Positions 16,030-23,791 are shown, numbered from the stretch's first letter. The stretch is DNA of 64,000 bases from WLMZ01 sp038227995 (GCA_038227995.1 JBBRPP010000001.1:248001-312000); one strand, 5' to 3'. Notes: generated by a model not told the origin, from the sequence alone. Numbers and translations: made by a program.

Positions 16030-16036
16030 GGCATCG

Positions 16037-16720
16037 ATGGAGATCGTGCTGGTCCGACATGGCGAACCCGAATGGGCGATCGATGGTCTGAACATCGATC
16101 ATCCGCGCCTCACCGAGCGGGGCCGGCGCCAAGCGGCACGGATGGCCGAGGCCTTGGCCGACGAGCACTTCGACGAGATCCTCGTGTCACCGTTGCAGCG
16201 ATCGCGCGAGACAGCGGCACCGCTCTACGCGCGGCAGGCTCGTGACGAGGTCGTCGACGAATGGCTGAGCGAGATCCGCAGTCCCGTGTGGCAGGGCACC
16301 CCACGGGAGAAAGCCGAAGCAGCCTTCGTCGAAGAACGCAAGCGCAACTCACACGAACGCTGGGATGGCTTGTCCGACATGGGCGGTGAGCCGACGCGAG
16401 ATTTCATCGCGCGGATCCGGGCCGGGTGCGAGGGCTTCCTCGCCGATCGCGGGATCGTGCGACTACCGGGGGAACTGCCCGTCTGGGAGGTCGCCAACGC
16501 GGAGACACGGATCTGCCTCGTCGCCCACGCCGGCACCAATTCAGCCGTCATCAGTTACCTTCTCGGCCTCCAGCCGACCCCGTGGGAGTGGGATCGCTTC
16601 GTGCTCGGCCACGCATCCATCACACGGCTCGAAGCGTTGCAGCTCGGTGACGGCTTCACGTTCGCACTGACGAGGTTGGCAGACTGCGAACACCTCGCGC
16701 CCGACGATCGCACCCGATGA
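16037..16720 (+). CDS. Histidine phosphatase superfamily protein
   Basis: The 227-residue product opens with IVLVRHGEPEW, the RHG motif (Arg7-His8-Gly9) whose histidine is phosphorylated during catalysis, and has the second catalytic histidine in CLVAHAGTNSAVI. This is the phosphoglycerate-mutase-like branch 1 fold; most such actinobacterial proteins are phosphatases for small phosphorylated metabolites, and the substrate cannot be read from sequence. The stop codon is followed after 13 bp by the methyltransferase gene, which has a good GAGGAGA ribosome site, so the two are likely one operon. Confidence 0.82.
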   Translation: MEIVLVRHGEPEWAIDGLNIDHPRLTERGRRQAARMAEALADEHFDEILVSPLQRSRETAAPLYARQARDEVVDEWLSEIRSPVWQGTPREKAEAAFVEERKRNSHERWDGLSDMGGEPTRDFIARIRAGCEGFLADRGIVRLPGELPVWEVANAETRICLVAHAGTNSAVISYLLGLQPTPWEWDRFVLGHASITRLEALQLGDGFTFALTRLADCEHLAPDDRTR

Positions 16721-16733
16721 GGAGACGTCTTCC

Positions 16734-17827
16734 ATGACCACACTCGCCAACACCGAATCGAATCTGGATCCGGAAAAGCTGGGCATGTTCTCGTTCCAGG
16801 TCTTCTCCAAGCTCGAGGGGGCAGTGACCGCGGGCATGATCCACCTCGGCGACAAGCTCGGTCTCTATCGCGCCCTCGCGGACGCGACGACGCCGCTCAC
16901 CACGCATGAACTCGCAGCTCTCGTCGGCCTGCACGAGCGGTGGGTCAGGGAGTGGGCGTACAACCAAGCCGCAGCGCGCATCATCGACACGGACACCGAC
17001 GAACACTTCTCGCTCAGTGCCGAGGCCGCGGCCGTTCTGGCCACGCCCGAACACCCTGCGTACGGGATGGGGATGTTCCACCGACTGCCGCAGACGATGC
17101 GCACACTCGACGCGATGCCGGAGAGCTTCCGTACCGGAATCGGCCATGACTACGACGCGCACGGATGCGAGGGTGCGGCGGCATCGAGCGCAGTTTCGAG
17201 CCATGGAGCAACGCCAACCTGCTCCCGGTCGTGCTTCCCGCGCTCGATGGTGTCGTCGATCATTTGTCGGCTGGCGTAACGGTTGCGGACATCGGATGTG
17301 GCGCGGGAGGCGCTGTGCTGCTGATGGCCGCAGCGTTCCCGCAGAGCACGTTCACCGGTTACGACATCTCCCAATACGCGCTCGAACGGGCCGCCGTGAA
17401 GCTCGATGCATCGGGTGTCCGCAATGCCCGCTTCGTCGATCCACGGATCGACCCGCTGCCCGACGATCACTCGATCGACCTCGTCACGACGTTCGACTGC
17501 ATCCACGACATGACTCACCCGCAGCAGATGATGGAATCGATTCGGGCCTCGATCGCACCGGACGGAACGTGGTTGCTCGTCGACATCAAGGCCCAGGACA
17601 CCTTCGCCGACAACGCCCGCAAGAATCCGATGGCGTCGCTCATGTACGGCATCAGCGTGCTGTCGTGCATGTCATCGGCGATGTCAGCGGAGGACGGCGC
17701 CGGGCTGGGCACGCTTGGACTCAGCGAAAACCGCGCCCGGGACATGACTGCGGCGGCCGGCTTCACCCGATTCCGCCGACTGCCGGTCGACCACTCGGTG
17801 AACGCGTTCTACGAAGTTAGACCGTGA
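16734..17827 (+). pseudogene. SAM-dependent methyltransferase with a frameshift
   Basis: Two overlapping frames together give one protein of about 364 residues. The first frame (16734 to about 17168) encodes a winged-helix dimerisation domain (TAGMIHLGDKLGLYRALAD, then LVGLHERWVREW) and runs up to GHDYDAHG. The second (from about 17165 to 17827) resumes at GIERSFEPWSNANLLPVVLP and carries the SAM-binding motif VADIGCGAGGAVLL and the whole catalytic domain. The break lies near 17165-17180 in a GCGGCGGC run, where one base appears to be missing. This is either a real inactivating frameshift, a sequencing or assembly error at a GC-rich repeat, or much less likely programmed slippage. Related proteins are O- or S-methyltransferases of unknown substrate. 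The start is the ATG at 16734 with a strong ribosome site. Confidence 0.8.
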
Positions 17828-17858
17828 CATTCTGATCACATAAGACCAGGTCGCAGAC

Positions 17859-17996
17859 CTATTTGCCTTTGCACAACGCTAAGTCAACGCATTCTAGGTC
17901 ACTAGCCCTCACGATGTTGGCTGGACGCTTGGCCGCAAGGTACTTGGCTATCCCTTCCTGCCGTTGTTCCTCAGTGATGATGAAGGGCCGACTCAC
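17859..17996 (-). CDS. Small orphan ORF, 45 residues
   Basis: A GTG at 17996 overlaps the stop codon of the upstream membrane-protein ORF as GTGA, suggesting coupled translation. The product is short and mixed in charge, with two cysteines close to its end, and matches nothing I know. Its last codons contain the left copy of the 15-bp direct repeat, so the C terminus may have been created by an insertion event. Confidence 0.35.
   Translation of the reverse strand: MSRPFIITEEQRQEGIAKYLAAKRPANIVRASDLECVDLALCKGK
17868..17882 (+). repeat. 15-bp direct repeat, left copy
   Basis: TTTGCACAACGCTAA here recurs as TTTGCACAGCGCTAA at 19083-19097 (14 of 15 identical). The two copies enclose a 1.2-kb stretch of three orphan ORFs whose base composition is visibly less GC-rich than the flanks. 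Confidence 0.6.
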
Positions 17997-18427
17997 CCGC
18001 GGGCGATGAACGCAACGACAATGGCCAGCGGAATGTTCAGCAGTCCGAGCGCAAGCGCCGCGTAGACAGCGCGCCTCGTCCAGATGACCGAGCGCGTCGA
18101 TTGCAGCAACGCCATTGCTTCGTGTTGCTTCTTCTGGTCTCGCACCATGTACAGCCACACGCTCTCAAACGGAGTCACCATGTCGAGCTGTCGTGCAACC
18201 ATCTGCTCTGCCGTCTCACCTGGACGCCGATCAAATATCTCTGCCTGTCGCTCTGCACTCACTACGTATTTCTGCCGTGGGGCCGATGGTGGACCAGACA
18301 TGAACCTGTGCAGCGTGGCGAACGCACGTTGAACAAACGGGATCTCTCTTACGCTCAGGGTGACAACGGTCGTCAGGGCGATGACGATAATCACGCCGCC
18401 TGGGCTGGCATCAGCAACGAGGTACAT
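17993..18427 (-). CDS. Two-helix membrane protein, unknown function
   Basis: The 144-residue product has an N-terminal membrane helix (about residues 8-27), a cytoplasmic-type middle of about 80 residues with many charged and Gln residues (SAERQAEIFDRRPGETAEQM), and a C-terminal membrane helix ending at the last residues (ALALGLLNIPLAIVVAFIA). I recognise no family. ATG 18427 is supported by TACCTT six bases upstream. It is divergent from the next ORF and coupled to the small ORF downstream. Base composition is lower in GC than the neighbouring housekeeping genes. Confidence 0.55.
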   Translation of the reverse strand: MYLVADASPGGVIIVIALTTVVTLSVREIPFVQRAFATLHRFMSGPPSAPRQKYVVSAERQAEIFDRRPGETAEQMVARQLDMVTPFESVWLYMVRDQKKQHEAMALLQSTRSVIWTRRAVYAALALGLLNIPLAIVVAFIARG

Positions 18428-18433
18428 GCAGGA

Positions 18434-18439
18434 AAGGTA
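18434..18439 (-). promoter_or_regulatory. -10 element, leaderless promoter of the two-helix protein
   Basis: TACCTT on the minus strand ends six bases before the ATG at 18427. Confidence 0.4.
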
Positions 18440-18477
18440 ACCCAGGGCTGTGACATCGCTGTGCGACACTCTGTGCC

Positions 18478-19020
18478 GTGGACCCTGACGACGAACTCTC
18501 ATTACTCATCGGTCGCATCGTTCGCGCAGGCGCAGAGATGGAGATGATGGCGTGGAACGTCCTCATGTACTTCACATGGGGAGACACCCCGCTCGAACGT
18601 CCGAAGGTCAACCAGTTGTCGCGCACCCTGAGCGACTGCCGCCCTTTGATCACTTCACTTCCCGTTACCGGCGAACGCCGCGATCTCGCTCGACAAGTGC
18701 TCACCAACATCGCGGGCGCGGCCGATCAACGGCACCGATGCGTGCACGATGTGTGGTACCCCAACTCCCACGATCAGGCCGACACGTGGGTGCGCAATCG
18801 CTGGGCGGTCTCGGTCGAGAGCATTGGTCAGAAGGCTGAGCGACCCGTGGTTTCGAAGGCTCAGTTGGAGCGCACGCTGTCCGATCTCCAGAGTTGCACC
18901 CGCCAGATCGATGCATTGCTCTGGTGCCTTGTCGAGACGCTGCCCAAGTGGGAGCCGTATCGCCAGCATCCAGACCAGGGCGATGCGGCGTGGAATGAGT
19001 TGGCCGAGGCCCTGATCTGA
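18478..19020 (+). CDS. Orphan protein, 180 residues
   Basis: The frame opens at a GTG (18478) and encodes a soluble, probably helical protein with many tryptophans (WNVLMYFTWGD, VWYPNS, VRNRWAVS, LLWCLVETLPKWEPY). The segment RLIGRIVRAGAEMEMMAW-like start and a later AADQRHRCVHDVWY with an arginine/histidine cluster resemble the layout of small abortive-infection or HEPN-like helical proteins, where R-x4-6-H is catalytic, but this is only a resemblance: the visible RHRCVH is not a clean RX4-6H in a recognised context. No partner antitoxin is identified. Part of the islet between the direct repeats. Confidence 0.5.
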   Translation: MDPDDELSLLIGRIVRAGAEMEMMAWNVLMYFTWGDTPLERPKVNQLSRTLSDCRPLITSLPVTGERRDLARQVLTNIAGAADQRHRCVHDVWYPNSHDQADTWVRNRWAVSVESIGQKAERPVVSKAQLERTLSDLQSCTRQIDALLWCLVETLPKWEPYRQHPDQGDAAWNELAEALI

Positions 19021-19082
19021 TTGGGCCAACTCATTGCATTACAAGAGGCACAACGCATCGCGTAACCCCTGGTCACGAAGCG

Positions 19083-19097
19083 TTTGCACAGCGCTAA
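19083..19097 (+). repeat. 15-bp direct repeat, right copy
   Basis: TTTGCACAGCGCTAA matches 17868-17882 at 14 of 15 positions. It lies in the 116-bp non-coding stretch after the last orphan ORF; that stretch also holds GCACAACGC (19049-19057), a shorter echo of the same sequence. Confidence 0.6.
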
Positions 19098-19136
19098 TGG
19101 GTGGCTAATACGAAGTGCGGCCCTGAAGCCGATTGC

Positions 19137-20174
19137 TCAGATCCGCTCGACGACGTCGAGGTGACGCTCGGCGAACTGCCATCCCTGCGCGGTGCGCACG
19201 TAGCGATCGTTGTAGATGCCGATCAGCGAACCGGTCGTTCCGTCGGCGAGCTGAAAGCGTTCCTGCGTCGTGACCCGTCCGCTGCCGGTCCCCTCGACAT
19301 CGTCGACGTCGAACACGGGTTGACTCTCGATGTGCATGATCCACGTGAAGTTCTTGGCCAGCTTCTTGAACGCCGCGGTGATGTGCGCCCGGCCCGAGAC
19401 TGCCGCCACGATCGAGCGATCCCACAGACCATCGGTGGCCCAGGTGGCCCCGAACGTTGCCGGATCGAGTCGGTTCACCGAGTCCGCGTATCGTGCCAGC
19501 AATTGACGCAGGGCGAGGTCGGTCACGGGTGAGAGCGGCCGCACGGGTGGCAGCGCCGCGGCCGGTGATCCTTCGAACTCACTGATGTCGACACCGATCT
19601 CGGCCGCCGCGAGCCAACGCACGTGACCGATGAAGTCGTCGCGGGTGAGCAAGTTGTTGTGGGCCGCGAATTGAACGGCGAGTCCGTCGATCAGGCCGGT
19701 GAGCCGCAGCGCGCTCGATGTCGGATCGGGGCAGGCGAACTCGCCCGACGCGACTCCGGCTGACAGCACGCGATCGAGCAGTGCCACGGATTGCTCGTCG
19801 AGCTCCTGGCTGATCTTCTTCATCAGCGGGTTGCGCAATGCTTCGCCCCAGGCGTCGATCCACAGCATCCACTCGACGTCGTCGCTGCCCTCGGGCACGT
19901 AGTTCTGGATCGCGCGATCGAGCTGCGCCAGCGCCGTGGGCGCGGTCTCCATCTCGGCGTCGAGCGCGGCGAGGTCTTTGCGCGCGTAGTAGCTGAAGGC
20001 CTCGGCGAGCAGCTGCTCCTTCGAGTCGTAGTGGTAGTGGATCAGGCTGGTCGAGACGTTGAGCCGCTTGGCCACGTCGGCGATGCGAGTCGCGGCGAAG
20101 CCGCGTTCGATCACGACCTCGCACGTCGTCTCGAGAATCTCCTGGCGCCGCTCTTCGACTGTCTGCTTCTTCAC
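19137..20174 (-). CDS. TetR-type regulator fused to a SnoaL/NTF2-like domain
   Basis: The 345-residue product has a TetR DNA-binding head in its first 55 residues (RRQEILETTCEVVIERGFAATRIADVAKRLNVS and SLIHYHYDSKEQLL are split across the helix-turn-helix), a TetR ligand-binding/dimer domain to about 200, a proline-rich linker, and a C-terminal domain of about 130 residues starting at VTDLALRQLLARYADSVNRLD that matches SnoaL-like NTF2 folds (RYAD, then W-x-x-D-x-W). Normal TetR proteins are about 200 residues. The SnoaL part could sense or transform the ligand. Divergent from an SDR gene that is its probable target. The GTG at 20174 lies eight bases after a -10 hexamer. Confidence 0.82.
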   Translation of the reverse strand: MKKQTVEERRQEILETTCEVVIERGFAATRIADVAKRLNVSTSLIHYHYDSKEQLLAEAFSYYARKDLAALDAEMETAPTALAQLDRAIQNYVPEGSDDVEWMLWIDAWGEALRNPLMKKISQELDEQSVALLDRVLSAGVASGEFACPDPTSSALRLTGLIDGLAVQFAAHNNLLTRDDFIGHVRWLAAAEIGVDISEFEGSPAAALPPVRPLSPVTDLALRQLLARYADSVNRLDPATFGATWATDGLWDRSIVAAVSGRAHITAAFKKLAKNFTWIMHIESQPVFDVDDVEGTGSGRVTTQERFQLADGTTGSLIGIYNDRYVRTAQGWQFAERHLDVVERI

Positions 20175-20182
20175 TTGTCGAG

Positions 20183-20188
20183 ACGCTA
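20183..20188 (-). promoter_or_regulatory. -10 element, leaderless promoter of the TetR-SnoaL gene
   Basis: TAGCGT on the minus strand ends eight bases before the GTG at 20174. Together with the opposite element at 20235-20240 it forms an inverted repeat GACGCTA...TAGCGTC, which is explained by the two promoters facing apart. Confidence 0.45.
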
Positions 20189-20234
20189 ACAACCGCCTGC
20201 CGTCTTCACTGCGATACGAACGGAGATGAATGCG

Positions 20235-20240
20235 TAGCGT
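20235..20240 (+). promoter_or_regulatory. -10 element, leaderless promoter of the SDR gene
   Basis: TAGCGT ends eight bases before the ATG at 20249. The 46 bp between the two -10 elements is the likely place for the TetR operator. Confidence 0.45.
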
Positions 20241-20248
20241 CGGCGACC

Positions 20249-21064
20249 ATGAGCACAAGCCCCGCATCGTCGCCGACGCGCCTCACCTCTCTGTCCCGTT
20301 CGGTCGCCGGGCAGCGGGTGATCGTCACCGGTGCGGCATCGGGTATGGGTCGAGCGACGGCCCATCTCTTCGCCGACGAAGGGGCGCGTGTCGCGGTCGT
20401 CGATCTGGCGCAGCCGCGCATCGACGCGGTCGTCGCCGAGATCACCGAAGTGCACGGACCGGGCTCGGCGGTGGGCATCGCGACAGACGTCGGCAACCAC
20501 GCCGCACTCAAGACGATGGTTCAGCGCGTGGTCGACGAGTTCGGTGGCATCGACATCCTCGTCAACAACGCTGGTGTCTCGATGATCACCTCGGCCTTCC
20601 AGGACGAGGACGGCTTCGAGTCGAACTGGGCGACGACGCTCGATGTCAACCTGACAGCCCATGCCCGATTGATCCGCCTGTGCCGTCCGTACCTCAGCGC
20701 GAACGGCGCCGGACGAGTGGTGAACATCGCGTCGACCGAGTCGATCGTGGTGACCGCCGGCCTCGCCGCGTACGCGGCAACCAAGGCCGGCGTCGTCGGC
20801 CTGACCAAGAGCTTCGCCGTCGAGCTCGGCCGTCACGGCATCAACGTCAACTGCGTGTGCCCCGGCCCGATCAACACCGGCATGACCGCCGGCATCGATG
20901 ACGGCGCGAAGGAGACCTACGCGAAGCGGCGGGTGCCGCTGCGGCGCTACGGCGATCCGGAGGAGGTCGCGCACATGACGCTCAACCTGTGCCTGCCCGC
21001 CGCGAGCTTCGTCAACGGAGCGATCATCCCCGTCGACGGCGGCATGACCATCCGCCACACGTGA
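20249..21064 (+). CDS. Short-chain dehydrogenase/reductase
   Basis: The 271-residue product is a classical SDR: nucleotide-binding TGAASGMG (27-34), NNAG (106-109), catalytic Ser162, and Tyr175-x-x-x-Lys179 in AAYAATKAG. It ends with the usual INGAII-like SFVNGAIIPVDGGMT segment. An aspartate at the end of the second beta strand (VVDLAQ) suggests NAD rather than NADP. SDRs of this group oxidise secondary alcohols; substrate unknown. Its divergence from the TetR-SnoaL regulator suggests ligand-controlled expression in a catabolic setting such as steroids or terpenoids. Confidence 0.85.
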   Translation: MSTSPASSPTRLTSLSRSVAGQRVIVTGAASGMGRATAHLFADEGARVAVVDLAQPRIDAVVAEITEVHGPGSAVGIATDVGNHAALKTMVQRVVDEFGGIDILVNNAGVSMITSAFQDEDGFESNWATTLDVNLTAHARLIRLCRPYLSANGAGRVVNIASTESIVVTAGLAAYAATKAGVVGLTKSFAVELGRHGINVNCVCPGPINTGMTAGIDDGAKETYAKRRVPLRRYGDPEEVAHMTLNLCLPAASFVNGAIIPVDGGMTIRHT

Positions 21065-21073
21065 CGGGAAACA

Positions 21074-21141
21074 GTCGGGAGGGAGGGCTTGCCCGACCGA
21101 CCAGAACGCGCGTGAGCAGCATCAAAGGCGCCCCGGGCGCC
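21074..21141. terminator. Two hairpins between convergent genes
   Basis: GTCGGG (21074-21079) pairs with CCCGAC (21092-21097), and further on GGCGCC-CCG-GGCGCC (21127-21141) forms a compact GC-only stem. Neither is followed by a T-run. They lie between two genes that end toward each other, so a bidirectional terminator is likely. Confidence 0.4.
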
Positions 21142-21161
21142 GGAGATGCGTCGCGAACCAA

Positions 21162-22265
21162 TCAGGAATAGCCGTCCAGGATTCCCTCGAGGCCGGTGGG
21201 GTGGTCGCCGACGCACAGTAGTTCGAGGATGCCGGTGCCGGTCGCCGTGACGCCATCGGTGTCTCGATAGCTTGCGCTGCACAGCGTCTGCACATGAACG
21301 TTCTCGCGCGTCAGCGGGTCATCCACGGGCAGTGAGAGGCGCTCTCCGCCGACGACCGACTCGCCGCGCCACGACCCGTGGTTCCACACCGGGTGCCCGT
21401 ATCCGATGCCGCGCATCTGGAAGTTGAAGATCGGTGCGAGGGTGACGGTCGCGGTCGCTCCGGTCCACGAGATCAGGTCGTACTCGAACGCCGACGCATA
21501 GCGAGTGCCGGGCTTCCACGTGATCCGGTAGTCGACCGTGCGCATCATCTCCGCCGCGCCGCCCCTCGGCGCAATCGCTCCGACCTCGTGCCAGCGTCGT
21601 CCGTCGCCGTACTCGTTCACATCGAAGTGAGTTGCGAAGTCGGGGAAGTTGACAGGCGCCCACAGCCAGAAGAACTGCGGCATCGCGACCGGCGCGCCGC
21701 TGGGTGCGGGTTCGCCAACGGGACGCACGCCCCAGGATCGATCGCGCGACCCGGTCACCGCCAGCGACGACACGTCGATTCGCTCGCCGTCGCACTCGAT
21801 CCAGCCCTGCCACGAACCGAACTGGGTGAGCCGGGTGTAGTCGAACAGGACGCGAACCCCGACGCGCTGAAAGAAGTGTGGCTCCTCGATTGCGTCCGAA
21901 TCGGCCGTGAAGGTCAGCTCGGCGCGTAGACCTTGATCGGGTGCGTCGACGTGGAGCCGGACGATGTGCAGCGGCTCGACGATCTCGACCCGCAGAGGCC
22001 CGACCGTCGTGGCATCGATCCGGTCTTTGGGTGCGCGGGCAGATGCGAACACGCTGACCTGCTGCCCACCGCGCACGACGCTGAAGGCCGAGTCGACGAC
22101 GTGTCGATTCGGGTACAGGCCCATCGCGAGACCGAAGTACAGCGCACCGTCGGCTGTGTAGCCGTTGAAGAAGTAGCGGTCGTAGTGGTTGACGTCGGGT
22201 GTCGCCGAGTGGGCGATCGGAACACACGCCTGATGGATGGGGAAGTCGTCGTAGCTGCTGAGCAC
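21162..22265 (-). CDS. CrtC/AttH-like lipocalin-fold protein, unknown function
   Basis: The 367-residue product is beta-rich and contains GSRDRSWGVRPV in its middle, which resembles the R-D-x-S-W-G motif of the AttH / hydroxyneurosporene-synthase (CrtC) lipocalin-like group and of related uncharacterised actinobacterial proteins. It also has many aromatic residues in a regular pattern (YDRYFFNGY, FFWLWAPVNFPDFATHFDVNEY). No signal peptide. Such proteins probably bind or modify hydrophobic molecules, for example steroids, terpenoids or carotenoids; that is inference. The GTG at 22265 lies six bases after TACGGT. It ends toward the SDR gene. Confidence 0.6.
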   Translation of the reverse strand: MLSSYDDFPIHQACVPIAHSATPDVNHYDRYFFNGYTADGALYFGLAMGLYPNRHVVDSAFSVVRGGQQVSVFASARAPKDRIDATTVGPLRVEIVEPLHIVRLHVDAPDQGLRAELTFTADSDAIEEPHFFQRVGVRVLFDYTRLTQFGSWQGWIECDGERIDVSSLAVTGSRDRSWGVRPVGEPAPSGAPVAMPQFFWLWAPVNFPDFATHFDVNEYGDGRRWHEVGAIAPRGGAAEMMRTVDYRITWKPGTRYASAFEYDLISWTGATATVTLAPIFNFQMRGIGYGHPVWNHGSWRGESVVGGERLSLPVDDPLTRENVHVQTLCSASYRDTDGVTATGTGILELLCVGDHPTGLEGILDGYS

Positions 22266-22271
22266 ATGGTG

Positions 22272-22277
22272 ACCGTA
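22272..22277 (-). promoter_or_regulatory. -10 element, leaderless promoter of the CrtC-like gene
   Basis: TACGGT on the minus strand ends six bases before the GTG at 22265. Confidence 0.45.
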
Positions 22278-22317
22278 GCCACCATCACTCGCAGGGGAGA
22301 ACGTGGGGGAGAGGCCC

Positions 22318-22323
22318 TACGAT
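22318..22323 (+). promoter_or_regulatory. -10 element of the heme A synthase gene
   Basis: TACGAT ends nine bases before the ATG at 22333, the same hexamer and spacing as at the ProA-like gene. Confidence 0.4.
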
Positions 22324-22332
22324 TCGCAGTCG

Positions 22333-23268
22333 ATGAGTCCGCTCGCATATCGCCGCATTGCGCTCACGTCGCTCGTCGCTGCGTGCATCACGGTGGTCAC
22401 CGGCGCCGCCGTCCGGCTCACCGGCTCAGGACTCGGTTGCGCGGACTGGCCGAACTGCAACAACACCCGCCTCGTGGATGTCTCGACGACGCACGGGGCG
22501 ATCGAACAGGTCAACCGCTTGTTCACGTTCGTCATCGGGCTCGTCGTCGTGATCGCGGTCGTGATCGGCGCCCTACGACGCGCACCGAAGCGACGCGACC
22601 TCGTCGTCATCGCGATCCTGATCGCGCTCGGGTGGCCGATGCAGGGACTCGTCGGCGCGATCGTCGTCCTGACGCATCTCAACCCGTTCGCCAACCAGCA
22701 GCATTTCCTGCTGTCGATGGTGCTCGTCGGGCTCGGCACCGTGTTGCTCGGCCGAGCGAGCGAGCCCGACGGCGGTCAACGACGACGCGCCGTTTCCCAA
22801 CGAACAGCGATGCATGTTCGAGCCATCACCGGACTCACGATCATCGCGTTGCTGAGCGGAACGTTCGTGACGGGTGCCGGGCCGCATGCGGGTGACGAGA
22901 AGGCAAAGCGCTTCGACGTCGCGATCACCTCCGTTGCCCGGATCCACAGCATCGTGGTGCTGACGGTGATCGGGGTGGTGATCCTGCTGATGTGGCGACT
23001 CCGCACCATGAACGCGGATCGCACGGTGCTCGATGCTCCGCTGATGACGTGGATGGTGCTGGCGATCTCGCAGGCCGCTGTCGGCTACACCCAATACTTC
23101 AGCGGCGTACCGGCGGCCCTCGTCGCGATTCACATCGCATTGGCCACCGGGCTGTGGGTCGCGACGGTTCGGCTGCAGTTGGCGGTGGTCGGCGTCAGTC
23201 GTGAAGACTTGCCTGCGTCCCCACCGGCAACGGCCCCTGGCGCAGCTGCACCAGTTGCGTCAGCATGA
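22333..23268 (+). CDS. ctaA: Heme A synthase (COX15/CtaA family)
   Basis: CtaA oxidises the C8 methyl of heme O to a formyl group, giving heme A for aa3-type cytochrome oxidase. The 311-residue product has eight membrane helices in two similar four-helix halves, the first-loop signature GSGLGCADWPNC with its conserved cysteine, and heme-ligand histidines in STTHGAIEQVNR, LNPFANQQHFLLS, ARIHSIVVLT and IHIALATGL. The start at ATG 22333 places the first helix correctly. The last 74 bp overlap the end of the PH-domain gene on the other strand. Confidence 0.9.
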   Translation: MSPLAYRRIALTSLVAACITVVTGAAVRLTGSGLGCADWPNCNNTRLVDVSTTHGAIEQVNRLFTFVIGLVVVIAVVIGALRRAPKRRDLVVIAILIALGWPMQGLVGAIVVLTHLNPFANQQHFLLSMVLVGLGTVLLGRASEPDGGQRRRAVSQRTAMHVRAITGLTIIALLSGTFVTGAGPHAGDEKAKRFDVAITSVARIHSIVVLTVIGVVILLMWRLRTMNADRTVLDAPLMTWMVLAISQAAVGYTQYFSGVPAALVAIHIALATGLWVATVRLQLAVVGVSREDLPASPPATAPGAAAPVASA

Positions 23269-23785
23269 GGTAGAACGCCTCGGGATCGCGCAGGTTGCGC
23301 ATCTCGGCCAGGCCAGACGTCTCGTTGGCGGAGTCGATGTACACCGTCGCGTAGCCCAGTATTCGACCGAAGATCGATGCCTCGAAGCGGACATCGGTGA
23401 CCTTCACCCAAGGGATCCACGCCGCGCTGCGGTTGAAGAAGCCACTGATCCGCATCACCCGAGTGGTGGTGAGGACGTATGCGGTGTACTGCTGGGTCCA
23501 TCGCTTGGCTCGGAGATAGAGGAGCAAGACGCCGATGGCGATCATCGCCGCACCGGCGAGGAACAGGTTGCTGCTGCGAACACCCCACACCGTTGCGCCC
23601 ACGCCGACGGCCGCGGTCAGCGCGAGCACCGGCAGCTCCTCGATCAGGAAGGCGTTGAGCGCCGGCGCATCGAGGTGGAGCAGGTCCTCGCCGGGGGCGA
23701 GGTACGAAGCAATGGAATCAGCGGGACGATCGAAGATCGCTCGGATCCGCCCGCTGCTGGACCGATTGTGGACGGCGACGCTCAT
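23195..23785 (-). CDS. PH-domain membrane protein (bPH2/YdbS type)
   Basis: The 196-residue product has two adjacent membrane helices (about 52-92) and then a bacterial PH-like domain: YVLTTTRVMRISGFFNRSAAWIPWVKVTDVRFEASIFGRILGYATV can be recognised piecewise as the YxLTxxRv...P..kI.dv...s..gr..g.G.v pattern. Such proteins are membrane-associated and of unknown function. It starts six bases after the small membrane gene, so the two form a unit. Its last 74 bp are also the end of ctaA on the opposite strand. Confidence 0.75.
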   Translation of the reverse strand: MSVAVHNRSSSGRIRAIFDRPADSIASYLAPGEDLLHLDAPALNAFLIEELPVLALTAAVGVGATVWGVRSSNLFLAGAAMIAIGVLLLYLRAKRWTQQYTAYVLTTTRVMRISGFFNRSAAWIPWVKVTDVRFEASIFGRILGYATVYIDSANETSGLAEMRNLRDPEAFYLMLTQLVQLRQGPLPVGTQASLHD

Positions 23786-23791
23786 GTGCGC

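Noticed and set aside
18478..19020. HEPN-type toxin call for the 180-residue islet protein
   Set aside because: A histidine/arginine cluster is present, but the R-x4-6-H motif context is not convincing and no antitoxin partner is identifiable.
20182..20241. Inverted repeat GACGCTA...TAGCGTC as a TetR operator
   Set aside because: Both arms are fully explained as the -10 elements of the two divergent leaderless promoters; the operator is more likely between them.
22266..22285. ATGGTG...CACCAT inverted repeat before the CrtC-like gene
   Set aside because: Short, and it coincides with the spacer and -10 region of that gene; no reason to treat it as a separate site.
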